Of a DNA stretch of 64,000 nucleotides, positions 34,456-48,200 are shown in pieces. The DNA comes from Ceratotherium simum simum. Lineage: Eukaryota > Chordata > Mammalia > Perissodactyla > Rhinocerotidae. The stretch is taken from contig NW_004454178.1 of assembly GCF_000283155.1 (NCBI RefSeq), positions 8,873,940 through 8,937,939 of the forward strand, given 5' to 3'. The notes beneath the pieces were generated by a model. The model worked only from the letters and a program-made list of their open reading frames with translations, was not told the DNA's origin and made no database searches. Position 1 is the first letter of the stretch. Each line of letters begins with the position of its first letter. A program made the position numbers and the translations under genes.

Positions 34456-34610
34456 ACCCTAGGAATTGAGTACTGGGCCCCAAATGATAACCCAGACTGG
34501 TGGCCCAACAAATACCAAAGTGGGACTCTATTGCTTACCTAAGGACCACTGTACTGTTGTATCTGTCCTCCTGGGCCTGTAACGTTCCCACCTGTTTCTC
34601 TTTCCTTCAG

Positions 34611-36207
34611 GCTGACGGTCTTCAAGGATGCAGCTGCTGCTACTGGAGGTGCGTGGCACCTTACCTGAGCTGGGCCATGAGGCCGTGTGGCTGTGATGTG
34701 GGCCCCTCATGGCCTCAGCAGGAACAGAGCACTACAGTATTGGCCTCCGCCAGGGGAACAACTTCAAGCAGAGTGGGCCCTCAGGCCCAGTGCCTGCCCC
34801 GCCACCTGAGAAACCCTCTGAGGGCAAAGTCTGGGCTCAGGCCCATCAGCAGGTGAAGCCAATCTGGAAGCTGGAGAAGAAGCACGTGGGTACGCTCTCA
34901 GCGGGGTTGGGCCCAGGCCTCTTGGGTGTCCCACCTCAGCCGGCATCTTTCTTTTGCCCCAGTACTTTATGTAGCTCTGGGACCACGGCTGTCCTTGCAG
35001 GCCAGAGCAGCCCCTGTTACCTGCACTCTCTCCCGGACTTGTTCAGCAGTACCCTGCTGTACCGCCGCTCCAACTATAGGCACAAACCGTACCAGCAGCT
35101 GGAGTCTTTCTGCGTGCGTTCAAGCACGTCAGAAAAAAGACCTTTTTCTCTCCCTCAAAAGAGCCTCCCTGTCAGCATCACTGCCAGTAAGGCCACTTCT
35201 TCCACAGTCTCCCCCATGGCCCAGCCCATGGCCTCCTCATCCACAGATCCGTACCTCTCACTGGGAGCAGCTGGGGAAAACCCTTCAAGGAAGAGCCTGG
35301 CCTCTGCCATCTCAGGGAAGATCCCATCTCCACTCCCCTCCTCTTCCTCCTCCTACAAGCCCATGCTAAATAACAACTCCTTCATGCGGCCAAATAGCAC
35401 TAAAGTGCCTTTATTGCAGGCCACAGAGGGCCTGAGGACAGTATCCTCACCCAAGATCCACCTGGTCTCCTGGCATCATTCAGGGGGCACTGGAGACTGC
35501 GTACCCCAGCCTGTTGGACACAAGATACCCAAGAGGAATGGCACTGTCCTAGATGATGCCCCTGCCCGTAGCACCCTGTCTACCCCTAGCTCCTTAGACA
35601 CTTCCGCCACCAGTGTTGCCTCTCCCCAGCACAACCAGAGTGACTTAACCATGAGGGCAGAGCCGCATCCCTGTGGGCTGGATGGCGACTCTGTTTCCCA
35701 GGCTCTGACTAAGGAGGTTCGGTTCACTGAGGCCGTGAGGAAGTTGACTGAAAGAGGCTTTGAGAAGAAGCCGAGGCAAGGCTACCAGTTTGAACAGTCT
35801 TGTTGCGTGAACCCCAGCTTGCAATGGGATCTCCTTAATAGGAACAGGCAGTGGAAACCTCCTGTGGCAGGCCAGCAGTTCCCACAGGAGGATGTTGGAG
35901 CAGACAGTAGGATCCTCCCTGGAGCCTCGGACACCTTGGAGTTGGACAGTACAGTCTTCTGTACCAAACGCATCAGCATTCACCTCCTTGCCTCACATGC
36001 CAATGGGCTCAGCCGCAGCCCTGCCTGTGGATCTGCGATCGACTCCCCACCACGTGGAGAAGACAAAACTCCAGTTCTGCCTTCTCCCCCTCAGCCCCTC
36101 GGTGTAGCTGATGTGGCCACCCGCCTCTCTTCCCTCCATCTGGGCCAGCTTGGGAAGGAGGGGCCTAAAGAAGCCGGGGAGCTGGACTCACCTGCTAGGG
36201 ATGTTGG
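34611..36207 (+). CDS. TTLL4: TTLL4 start exon: 98 nt of 5' UTR plus first coding exon (coding from 34709)
   Basis: Acceptor tttccttcag, donor gtaagt. The ATG at 34709 begins [19 protein letters not shown], as in the remembered mammalian TTLL4. The exon encodes residues 1-499 and two bases of the next codon. This part is rich in Ser, Pro and Gln and predicted to be largely disordered. The start context (ctcATGg) lacks a purine at -3. Three upstream ATGs occur in the UTR part (34628, 34677 and 34696). Confidence 0.95.
34628..34696 (+). other. Upstream ORF in TTLL4 5' leader, 22 codons
   Basis: ATG at 34628 runs in frame through a Leu-rich start (MQLLLLEVRG) to a TGA at 34694-34696, 12 bases before the main ATG. 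Whether it is translated is not shown by sequence. It is an ATG-to-stop frame in a leader whose main ATG has a weak -3 position. Confidence 0.5.
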
Positions 36208-39200
36208 GTAAGTTGGAAAACGTTTTGGGTTCATTTAGAGCAGTGGAATGTATACACTATAGTTTGGTAACACTGATCCTATGTTTCTAAAGGTTGGTTT
36301 TAATTTTTAGCTGCGCTAGAATTTTGGTTTTACTTTAGGGCAGAGGTCGGCAAATCCTGCCTGCTGCCTGCTATTGTAAATAAAATTTTATTGAAACGCA
36401 GCCTTCCCCATTCATTTACTACTGTCTGTGGCTGCTTGCTTATTGTAATGGTAGAGTTGAGTCTTTGCAACAGACTAAATGGCCCACAAAACTGAAAATA
36501 TTTACTATCTGGTCTTTTAGATGAAAAGTTTGCCTACCCCTGCTTTAGCTTGCAACAAGAATTCCAAACACCACTTCTTGGGACCTGTGACTTTTCTACT
36601 TAATTCCAAACCAAATCAGGTTCTCAGTAATTCCTGGTATGACGGCCATTTCAGAGTTAGGCTCCTTCTCTTGTGTCTTGTTACTTCGCTAGAACCTTGG
36701 TCCACCAAGGCCTTGTTCTGAGTTCCCAGAGAGAGGTCTAGGGACCTTCATAGTCATTTACCAGACATTCACTTATAGTGTTTTGTCTGCAGAGTTTTGT
36801 ACTTATATGCTATGAGGGACTTCGAAGAAGGTGGAAGACATAGTCCTCTCTGCAGAATAGGGGATGTAGGATTGAGGAACTATGGCTAGACCTAGGCTCT
36901 GAGGGCAAGAGAAATGAAGTTGTGAGATCCAGATGAGAGACAGCAGACTGGTGACTGGGGAAGAGGCGAACACTGGAGATGATGGGGTGAGAATGTGTGA
37001 CTTCTCTCACGGAGTTGGCTGGGCTGGGGCATGATTCTTTCTTGTAGTTCAGCTACTGATGTCCAGCTAGACCAGGTTGAGGCTGAAGATCTAGAAGAAG
37101 AGCTAGTGGATGGTTTGGAAGACTGCTGCAGCCATGATGAGGATGAAGAGGAGGAGGGTGAGTAGGGGACCCTCTCACCTCCAGCAGGGAATTGGTCCCC
37201 ACCTGCTATGGAAGGGGGCTAACAGGTCCTTGACTCAATTTATCACCTACATTAATCATTCGCCTTGGAGGGTGTAAGGGCAGGACTGGCTTTTGGGGGA
37301 CTTTGTTCTCTAGTCCTCCTGTCCCATCAGTCTTGTCTTCTCCCTTCTGCTGTCGAGCTCAAGGAAGGCAGTGCAAGGCAGCAGGGTGGTGCTCGTGGCT
37401 CTGCAAGAAGGCTGAGCCATGATGTCCAAGGAATTGCTGCCGAGGCTTGGTGAGTTTCCCAGTCGGAACTTCTCTGCTCTTCCTCCGCAGGAGACTCAGA
37501 GTGCTCTTCACTCAGTGCTGTCTCCCCCAGCGAGTCGGTGGCTGTGATCTCGCGGTGAGTGTTGGCTATGTAGATCGTTGGTAGATGCTCATGTTCTCTC
37601 TCCTTATGATGATTAAGAGCTTAATCACCTAAGTCATTAATGACCCTGTTAATCCTAACTCATTTTTACCAAATTTTTACATTTGGGACTTCGGTTTTCA
37701 AGCAGGAAGCAATGGAAGGGAGCTGAAGCATATTTCATCAGTTGGGCTTAAAAACAGTACCATGTTTCTTAGGCTGCAGTTTGGTCTCTAGGCTCCAAAG
37801 AAATTGTTCAAGTAAAAAGCAAATAATTTCAAGAAATGTTTAGAAAATTACTATCCAATTAATGAAGAAACATGATTGAGATAAATTCTTAGGCTACCCA
37901 CATGAGGGTAATTGCCATCTTGCATTATAAATATGTCCCACTGTCCGAAACATTTCTGAGATAGATATACCACTAATTGGGGCTTTTTGTTTCATTTCCC
38001 GCCCCTCTCCCAAAGCCCCAGTAGATAGTTGTATGTCATAGCTGCACATCCTTCTAGTTGCTGTATGTGGGATGCGGCTTCAGCATGGCCAGAGAAGTGG
38101 TGCGTCGGTGCGCACCCGGGATCCAAACCCGGGCCGCCAGCAGCAGAGCGCGCACACTTAACCGCTAAGCCATTGGGCCGGCCCTAATTGGGGCTTTTTG
38201 AAATGCTCTTTCTTCCGAGGCTAGTTTTATATTGGGAAATAAGACTGACATTAACCTTAGTAACAAGAAATTGAATTAAAAGTTCTCTAGCTTTATGGGG
38301 CTGGCCCAATGGCACAGTGGTTAAGTTTGCACACTCAGCTTTGGCAGCCCGGGGTTCGCGGGTTCGGATCCCGGGCGTGGACCTACACACCACTCATCAA
38401 ACTATGCTGTGGCGCATCCCACATACAAAAAATAGAAGAAGATTGGCTCAGATGTTAGCTCATGGCCAATCTTCCTCAAGCAAAAAGAGGAAGATTGGCA
38501 ACAGATGTTAGCTCAGGGCAAATCTGTCTCACACACACACAAAAAAATTCTCTACCTTTAATCTAGATTATTTTATGGATTGCCCTTAGTGGAGTCTGAG
38601 TGATATCCGTCTCTAACTAGGGGACCAAAAGTCAGTCTCTCAATGTAGGCCCTTCTTCTGTGAAACAGGGAGTTGTGGGATGCTGCATAAATGAGATGGC
38701 AGTCGGGGGAGGGGTGGGGATGCAGGAGTCTGAGAAAGTTACTCATACGAGGACATTACTGTAAATGAGGACATGTTATTGTGCTCAAGGTTTTTAGAAC
38801 TTGCTAAAGGATCATATACACCACCTTTCTGGGTAGACAGTTAGTGTTCTTCAACGTAATCTTTCTTGTTCCCCTCCCACTTCCTGCCTTGCCCGATATG
38901 AGGCTCTCATCATTAATTACGTTGTTTTATTAAATATTGAAAAGAACCCCTCCGAAGTACTAAACATTAAAGTTTTTTTTTTTTTTTAATAATTTCTACT
39001 GAAAATGTAAAAGAAACAAAATACGAGTATAGAAAATTGGTGAGTTTTGTTTTGTTTTTAGTGCAAAATTTCTAACCTAATTTTAATTAAAATCTGGCTG
39101 TATGTGTCAAGGCTTGCCTAACGTATGGAGCACCCAGACTCAGGTTGCTTTTCTTTGTGTCAGCTGTGCCTTAAACGAAGCTAAGAGGAAGAGGAGCTTT

Positions 39201-42200
39201 CCATGCCTTGGTTAGTATGGACAAGGCAAGCTGCATCTCTGTGAATATGACGTGGCAGCGGCTGTATCAGTTTTAGAGTTCCAAACCAACAAGGTGGAGA
39301 GAGCTGTTTGGAAAGTGGAGAGACAGAATTGGGGTTTTCTGTGAAGGTGGATAGAAATCCTGTCATAGGTACCCTGAGTCTGGTGCATAAATTCTGTTAC
39401 TTTAAGCCTAACCTATCCTCCTTTCAGAAAAGCAAAGCTCCTTCTGGTTGTTTATGTTGGATGTTGACTAACGGATGAGACCTCCACTCTCCATAAGAGA
39501 AAGATATTTAACATGTAATTGACTTGGAGTCCCACCTTTTCCACACTTAAGGGTCATCTGGGTTTGTCTTCAGGCCTGCTTCAGGACAGCTGCACAGTCT
39601 GTTATTTAACCTTTCTGATTTATAAGAGAAAATTCACAAAATGTTTGTTGTAATTTGCTCATTAGTTAATTTAACTCCTATAAAATGTACAGTCTTTCTT
39701 ATCTATATGAAGCTTAAAACATGGCTTTTCAAGCAAATGAAGATTGGTGAATTGTAAACGACCTTGCATTTTAAGGATGACTAAAATCAGAAATACTTTT
39801 GGGTTGCTAAAGTCTTGTCTTTTCTCAGTTATGAAAGCTTTATATATTTATTAAAGAGAATTTGGCAATTACAGGAAGGTCTGTTTCTCTACCCAGCAAT
39901 AATTTATTGCATTTCTTGTTTCACAATCTATTTCTAAGAATCATGTAAATTTTTTTTTAAATTTTATTTATTTTTTCCCCCAAAGCCCCAGCAGATAGTT
40001 GTATGTCACAGTTGCACATCCTTCTAGTTGCTGTATGTGGGACGCCGTCTCAGCATGGCCAGAGAAGCGGTGCGTCGGTGTGCGCCTGGGATCCGAACCC
40101 GGGCCGCCAGCAGCGGAGCACGTGCACTTAACCGCTAAGCCACGGGGCTGGCCCTCACACTATTTTCTTTCTGTTGCTTTTTTCCCTTTTTCTTTTTAAA
40201 AATCTCTATACCTCTTCTTAGGTCTTTTCTGCTCTTCCTCTTTTTTAATTATCCATATCATTTTTTTTCTCTCCTCATTTATTTCTCTTTGTCTTGGTGT
40301 AACATATTCTTCTACTAGTATCCACCCAAATGCGTTACCTGCTCTCAGAACCACTGTTTTCAGGGACTTCCCCAGCCTGTGGCTTGTCACCAGAGATCTT
40401 GGAGCTGTGGCACAGAATGAAGTGTTGGAAAACTTGTCTTTGTAGAATCACAATTTGAAAGATAGCATCCTGAAAGAAATGATATGTAATAGTAACAGCG
40501 CTTCAGCACGTACGGTTTTCCTTTTCCCTACCACATGTGTGTTTTTTATCTTAGGGACTGCATGGAGATTCTGACCAAACCCTTCTCCAATGAGAAAGTT
40601 GTCCGACCAGCCCTCATCTACAGTCTCTTTCCCAATGTGCCTCCTACCATCTATTTTGGTACTCGGGATGAGAGAGGTAAACCTGGCCAAGTGTCTAAGC
40701 CCAGAAGAGCCCCCAGAAGAAGGATGCTGGCGAAGCTGGGAGGAGGTGGCAGTGGGAGGAAGGGACTTTCTGGAATGACTGTTAGGATGCTCGGTTCCCC
40801 ACCTGGTTCACGGGTCCGGTATGGGGGCCTTCTTCTTGTCCATCCTTTAGCTGACCCTTCTCAGCATCATAATCTCATGCTTGGTTCTTGCCCTCTAACC
40901 TTGTCTCTCTCCCCTTTCAACCTCCCCTGCTCTCTGTTCCCCATTCCTGTGCAGCCCCTTTCTTCCCCAAAGTGTGCTCCTGCGACACTAATCTGCAGTG
41001 ATGCGTAGTGACTTGCCTCCCCAGGGAAGGTTGAGCAGCAGTGCTGTCCTTTTCCTCTTCTCACCATGACTCTGCTCTTCTCCACCCTCCCCACACCCCT
41101 TTCCCTAGTGGAGAAACTTCCCTGGGAGCAGAGGAAGCTGCTGCGGTGGAAGATGAGCACAGTGACCCCCAACATTGTCAAGCAGACCATTGGACGGTCC
41201 CACTTCAAAATCAGCAAGAGTGAGTACTTGCCGTACTGCAAGCCGGTCCTCTGCCCCCTAGATGCCTCCTGCTGTGAGGGGACCCTGTCCTGACGTTTTC
41301 AACTTCATAGGAGGACACGGTTCTGAAATCCCTCTGGACTGGAGCCAGTTCCTCAAAACTGGAGGACAGAGGGCCATTGTTCTATCCTTGACCCCAGGGC
41401 CCCGTGTAGGACAGCTCCATGGCAACTCTTAGAAAACTGGGTCTGGGAGCTGTGTCCAGGGCCTGTGGTATTTCTGGGGCCTCTGGGCCAATCTCTGTCC
41501 CAGGGACAGAGCTGCTAGCAGGACTGACTCCCTCACGTGCCTTCTATAGGAAACGATGACTGGCTGGGCTGCTGGGGTCACCACATGAAGTCTCCCAGTT
41601 TCCGCTCCATTCGGGAGCATCAGAAGGTAGGGACCCTTTCTGAGGAGCTCTTCCTCTGGGCCCTGGACTAGGCAGGTGGAAGTTGGTACTGGGAGTCGGG
41701 GGAGAGGAGGGTGACCACAGAGAAGTCAGAAGGGTTTATAGAAGAGTGAGAAGGTACAGGAGGAGGCAGCAATGTGAGACCTGAGCAGCTCACGCACATC
41801 TAGCAGCTCAGCTGCAGTGTCTTGGGTAGTTGCAGCCTCTCAAAGACACTTGTTCCTTGAATGTGTCTTGAGATGCAGCGTCTCTTTTCAGTTTCTTGCT
41901 TCCCCTATAACCACTGCACATTGCCGCCATTCCTCAAGCTGAATAAGTGTAAAGAGGACTCTCGTCTCATGTTGGAACCAATGAGTCCCTTGCCCCCGAC
42001 TTCCCGACAGCCAGGTGCTTTCCTTTCTTTGTGCTATAGGCTGTCATGGAAAAAGACTTAAAAGCTTTTTCTTTGCACTTAAGGTGAATATCCTGTCTGC
42101 CTTGATCACTGTTATGTATCATGAACTATCAACTCCTAGAGGCACTGAATTTTGTTGTGTTTTGTTTGTGTTTTAATCATCTTTGGTGAGTTCTCAGCAG

Positions 42201-45200
42201 CTGAATACTTAAGGACTGTTAGACAGTGATGATAAGAGGGAACAGGAGCTTAGAATGTTGCTAAGGAAGTTGGAATGGGATAGCGAGTCTTGCCATCTTC
42301 CTCGTGGTCTCACCTGGGCTCTTACCCTGCTCTCACCCTTTGTCCCTTCTGTAGCTAAACCATTTCCCAGGTTCATTCCAGATTGGGCGGAAGGACCGAC
42401 TGTGGCGGAACCTGTCCCGCATGCAGAGCCGCTTCGGCAAGAAGGAGTTCAGTTTCTTCCCCCAGTCCTTCATCCTGCCCCAGGATGCCAAGCTCCTGCG
42501 CAAAGCCTGGGAGAGCAGCAGCCGCCAGAAGTGGATTGTTAAGCCAGTGAGTGGGTCACAGTGGGTAGTAGGCCATGGTCTGAGAATGGCAACAACGGAG
42601 TATTGGGCCAGGAGCAAATCGCATCTCCTTTCCTCTTGACTTCTAGCCAGCATCAGCTCGAGGCATTGGCATCCAGGTCATTCACAAGTGGAGTCAGCTC
42701 CCCAAGCGAAGGCCTCTTTTGGTGCAGAGGTGAGCCTGTCTCCAGCTGAGATCCTGCTCCACATTTTCCCCTCTCCTCAGCCTGGAGGTTCTCTTTTTAC
42801 GATGTTCTGCCCTTTGTCCTCGCAGCCAAAGACTTTCCTCAGCCAACTATTTTGAGGTCTTTATCTCAAGGACTGTTAGCTGGCTCTATCTCATCTGTCA
42901 TGTCCTTGAAGCTGGCCTCTTCCTATGTAGGTATCTACACAAACCCTACCTCATCAGCGGCAGCAAGTTTGATCTGCGAATCTATGTTTACGTCACCTCC
43001 TACGATCCTCTACGGATTTACCTCTTTTCGGATGGGCTTGTCCGCTTTGCCAGTTGCAAGTATGTGGTGGTGGTGAGGCCTCCCCCTGACAGCTTTGGGG
43101 ATTTGTTTTTCTGAGAGGGAGGGAAACTGGAGGACACCAAACAGAAAAATAACATAACGTTTTGGTAGATTTTGTTAGCAAAGGAGAACGTGGGGTATGT
43201 TGGGGAAAACCTAGTCTTCCTTTCCTTTTACATAGAACACTTCACTTCTGACACTTCTGGTCACCAGGTGTGTGGGGTTTTCTCCCACACGAAGCAATTT
43301 TCCACAACACCAGCTGGATGTCCTACAATTTAACTCAATTCTGACGCTATCTACCCGAAGATAGCATCAGATTGCACAGGTTAAGGGTCCAGTGTCGCAA
43401 GGCTGCCCCTCCCCCCACCACTTCAGATGCCAGTCACAAGTCCAGGTTGCCACATGTGCTTCTGACCGAATGGCTATAAATCAAAGGTTCTGTGACCCCT
43501 CCTCAGGTTCAGTTAATTTGCTAGAGTAGCTCACAGAATTCAGGAAAACAGTTTACTTAAGTTTACTAGTTTGTTATAAAAGGATATGATAAAGGATACA
43601 GACAAACAGCCAGGTGGAAGAGATGTATAGGGCAAAGTATGTGGGAAGGGGCGTGGAGCTTCCGTGCCCTCTCTAGGCTCGCCACTCTCCCAGCACCTCC
43701 GCGTGTTCACCCACCTGGAAAAGCTCTCCAAAACCCGTACTTTGGGGATTTTTGTGGAGGCTTCATCACGTAGGCATGATTGAGCACTATTTTCATTCCT
43801 TCTCCTTTCTTAAGAGAGTGGGGAACAGGGCTAAAAATTCCAAGCTTCGGTGCTCTTAACACTTAGGAAATTCCAAGGGTTTTAGGAGCTCTGTGTCAGG
43901 AACTGGGGCAGAGGTCAATATATATATTTGTTCTTATAAATCACAATATCACATGGGGAATGGGAAATAAGGAAGTTCTCTACTTCACTGAATCTGGAGA
44001 GGGTCTTCCTGCAGGACTGAGGTGGGATAAAGGAGGTGAGTTTAGCTGTGGTATTCTAGAAACCTTACGAACAGACTTACTTCTCTGGCCCTTGTGTATC
44101 GGAAAAGATGTGTCCACTTTTTCTTTACCTCCTCGGGATTGGCGAAAATGTTTGGACCATTGTCCACTTGCAGTCCTAACCGTCTTAGCTCTGCCTTTCT
44201 CCTCACTTCCAGGTATTCCCCATCCATGAAGAGCCTTGGCAACAAGTTCATGCACCTGACCAACTACAGTGTCAATAAAAAGAATGCTGAGTACCAGGCC
44301 AATGCAGATGAAACGGCCTGCCAGGGCCACAAATGGTATCAGGCAGTGTCCCTGTCAGACTCCTCTAGGCCTGGAGGAGCACAGGGTGCTAGGGTTTTGG
44401 GAGGTTCAGAGGGCCGGTGAGTCAAGGATTAATATAAGACCCAAAGACTATGTAAACACTTGACAATTCAGAATTGGTCTGTCTGCATCCAAGCTCATCT
44501 CTTTCTTAATTTAAAACATCAAAAGAAGAGATGAAGAAAATACGTTTGGGCCTCTTACTCTCTTTCCTTTTTCTTTTCTTCATCACTCATTCGTAGAATA
44601 TAACCCCAAATACTCCCTCCTCCCCCACTGCCTCGCAGGGCACTGAAGGCTTTATGGAACTACCTGAGCCAGAAGGGAGTCAACAGTGATGCCATCTGGG
44701 AGAAGATAAAGGATGTCGTTGTCAAAACCATCATCTCGTGAGTCATACTGCCACCCTGGGTTTGGGGCCTGCCACCGAATCCCCTCTTTTCTCATGGGCC
44801 CCCACACTGCAGTGTTCCAGGCTTAGACCATGCTATGTTTCAGTTTCTCTGAGGACAGGGACTAGGAAGGAGGGGATCGAGTTAAATTCTGCTCTTCTAC
44901 TAAACTTCATCCCCAGAAGCTGGCCCCCAATCAGCCTCAGCCTCTCCTGAGAGCTGCTTTTCCTGGGTTGCTTCTGCTCTCCCATATCTGGACCACTCCA
45001 TGGCAGGGCCCTCTGGGAGGAGCTGGGCTGAATACCTCCACCTCCCGTGACCAGGTCAGAACCCTATGTGACCAGCCTGCTGAAGATGTATGTGCGGCGG
45101 CCCTACAGCTGCCATGAGCTCTTTGGTTTCGACATCATGCTGGATGAGAACCTCAAGCCCTGGGTCCTGGAAGTCAACATTTCCCCAAGGTGGGTGGTAT

Positions 45201-48200
45201 TCTCAGGGCACTCACAGTAGAGCCCTTCCTGGATCTTCATGAGCCCATTTCCACACTAGTCTTGTGGACTTTGAGAAGACTTTTCCTCCACTAGGGAAAA
45301 GTGTGTTTTCTCTTCATGGTCTGTCTGTCTGCTCATTCAGTCATTCTTTGCCATTATCTCAAGGTTCTTTGAGGATGGAAAGAGATTGTTAAAAGTTAGT
45401 CTTTTAAACTTGATCCCTACTGCATGCTTTTTCCCCTAGCCACCCAAGGTCATGGGCAGGAAGCACGCTGAGTGAAGTTATTCACTATCAGTGGGGCAAG
45501 AAGATCCCCATGATGGTGCTCATGAGTTTGGATGTTTGAGCCCTTTCATCCTAGGGAAGCCAGGGAGTAAATGGGGCTAGCACTGACTTGGACGTATAAC
45601 TGGAAACAGTTTTGGAGTCTGCTTTTAACACTCTTTGCATCCTTTCCCCGAAGCCTCCACTCCAACTCTCCACTGGACATCAGCATCAAAGGCCAGATGA
45701 TCCGTGACCTTCTGAACCTGGCAGGCTTTGTTCTGCCCAACGCAGAGGATGTCACTTCCAGCTCCAGCAGCTCCAGCAGCTCCAGCACCAGGTCAGCCTC
45801 CTTGCTTGTCTGTGGCTCGGCTGGCAGCATGGACAGCCCCATCGTGACTCTGGGAAGGAATGGTGTCTGGGTGCTCCCCCCTGCTTGTTCTCCCTTGCTG
45901 CTCGCTCTGCCCCTACAGTCTACCCATGCACCACTGCCACATCAGTGCCCCCAAAAGCATGTTTGGTCATATTGCTCCCCTGCTCAGGAATCCCCAGAGG
46001 GCCTGGGGAATCAGCTTTAAACTCCTCCTGGGGACATTCGAGGCCCCAGCCTCCTTTTCCCAGGCACACCCCCTTACTTCTCTTTGTGGCTCCTGTGCTC
46101 TGACAAACCGGATCACTCACAGAACCTCCAGGATGGAAGGATCCTTATGGCTCAATTAGTCCAGCCTCCTCTCTGAAACATTCGTTGCTCCTCACTGTTC
46201 CCCCATAGTGTCCCCTCCTCTGCTCATGGGGTCTCTTCCTCCTGAGTGCCCTTCAGCCAGACCTCCCTGTTGTGACCTCCGTCATCCATCAAGGCAACTA
46301 AAGCCTTGCTGGAGGCGACGTCTTCATGAAGCAGCTCAGTGTGGGCTCTCTTTCCTCCATACCTCCAAACCATTCGGAACTGCCTTTGAGGGAAGGGAGC
46401 TGATATTTAGTCGGTACTTGCTATGTGTAAGGAGAAACCTCTAACTTTGGGCCGGCCCTGTGGCTTAGCGGTTAAGTGCACGCGCTCCGCTACTGGCGGC
46501 CCGGGTTCGGATCCCGGGCGCACACCGACGCACTGCTTCTCCGGCCATGCTGAGGCCACATCCCACATACAGCAACTAGAAGGATGTGCAACTGTGACAT
46601 ACAACTATCTACTGGGGCTTTGGGTGAAAAAAATAAATTAATTAATTTAAAAAAATTAAAAAAAAAAAGAAACCTCTAACTTATCCCCACAGCAGCTCCC
46701 TGAGGTTGGTGTTAGTATCCTCAGTTTACAGATGAGGAAAGTGAAAATCATTGGGATTAAGTAACCCATCCAAGGTCATTTCAGCTACAAAGAGCTGGAA
46801 TTCAGATCCTGATTTTCTGGTCACAAACTTACTTTCTCCACCATACCTTGTGAACTCCTGTTTGGCTCTGTGCTCTGGTTGTCGTTTGACACCCGCCAAC
46901 CGTGAGCTCCTTGGAGGCCATCTTTGTGTCTCTCTCAGTAGTAACCATAGTAATGAGGATGATGAAACTGAGGTGCAGGGAGGTCAAGTAGTTTGCCCAG
47001 GATCACACAGCCAGTAATGCTGAGCTGGGTATTTAGTAAGTGTTCACTAAATTAAACTAAACTGAGGTATACAGCGATTATTCCAGGGTCCTCTTTTTTA
47101 CCATTCAAATGCAACCTAAAGAGGGTGCTTTGTACTCTTTTCGTTCTTCCATGGTACTTGATCTTTGACTCCCAGACAGGCTACTTGAGTGGAGTGCATT
47201 CTAGTCTGATCTAGTCACATAACGAGCATCTATCCGTAGGTCTTTGTCTTCTCTTGAGGAGGGTGTCTTCTTGGGCTTGGTCTCTCTCTGCGTGTCCTCA
47301 GGATGTGAGGTTGCTGACCTTCGCCTTCGCTGCTGTTCCTCCCTCTTCTTCCTTAGCCTGCCCAGCTCCCCCAGGGACAAATCTCAAATGGCCCCGGAAT
47401 ACTTCACTGCACAGAAGATGAAGAAAGACTATTACTTGACCCAGAAAATTCCTGATCAGGTAGGAAATTGCCTTCTCCCCAGTGCCAGAAGAAAGCTTTC
47501 CTGACCAAACATCTGGGCCCCTGAGGCAACCAGTTTTTCTTCTCTCTAGGGCAGGGTTTCCTAACCCAGGCCCATGAGCCCCCTGGTGTGCAGAGACTTG
47601 TTGGCATGTATGGGAGACAGTTGATGGCCTTCATCGCGTGTTCAAGAACCACTGCTCTTAGCAAAATGCTGTACTAACCCACTCTTGTTGTCAGAGCTGT
47701 AGCCCCTTTGGGTTTCTTTCCCTGAGGTGCAGTGACCCCTGGAAGGCTTGACTTTCTCGGAGCAGATGAGGGAGCCAAATAGAAGAGTGGCAGACACAAG
47801 GCTGTTGCCATATTTGAGTTGCTGGATTCTGATCTTGACTCCATCCAACAAACCACTTAACCTCTGTGCCCTGGTGGCTCACTCACCCTGAGCAAGAGTG
47901 TCTTCATCCCCCAGCTAAGCTCAGTAGACTTGGGAACAGACAAGGTCCAGAGCCGGCCCCCCAGGCTGCCTTGGTGGTCCTGGAGCCCTAGGACCCCAGA
48001 GCTGTGCTCCCTGTCCCCCAGCTTCTTGCTTGTCTGCCTCTGGCTTACGCTCCCCATCACACCCTCTTCCCTCTGTTCCTTGGGCCACAGGACTTCTATG
48101 CATCTGTGCTGGATGTCCTGACGCCAGATGACGTTCAGGTTCTGGTCGAGATGGAGGATGAGTTTTCTCGCCGCGGTCAATTTGAACGAATTTTTCCTTC

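Larger units (their letters stand above)
14187..34610 (+). other. TTLL4: TTLL4 first intron, about 20 kb, repeat-rich
   Basis: No coding exon is seen. It contains 11 EREs, a nested hAT/Charlie relic, solo ERV LTRs, old repeats, L1 fragments and an N gap. Stretches 14560-17180, 19490-20700, 26000-26480, 29830-31870 and 33700-34240 show only unique-looking sequence or short unplaceable repeat fragments. Confidence 0.75.
37555..40554 (+). other. TTLL4: TTLL4 intron with three EREs
   Basis: A 3-kb intron. Apart from the EREs at 37990, 38296 and about 39950 it is A+T-rich and unique-looking, with no exon seen. Confidence 0.7.

Noticed and set aside
34500..34856. A 118-codon open frame overlapping the TTLL4 start
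   Set aside because: It begins in the intron and uses a different frame from the conserved [10 protein letters not shown] start. Only its part from 34677 is relevant, as an overlapping upstream ATG frame.
40535..41008. A 157-codon frame covering a TTLL4 exon
   Set aside because: Only 40555-40676 is exonic; the rest is intron read-through past a good donor (gtaaac).
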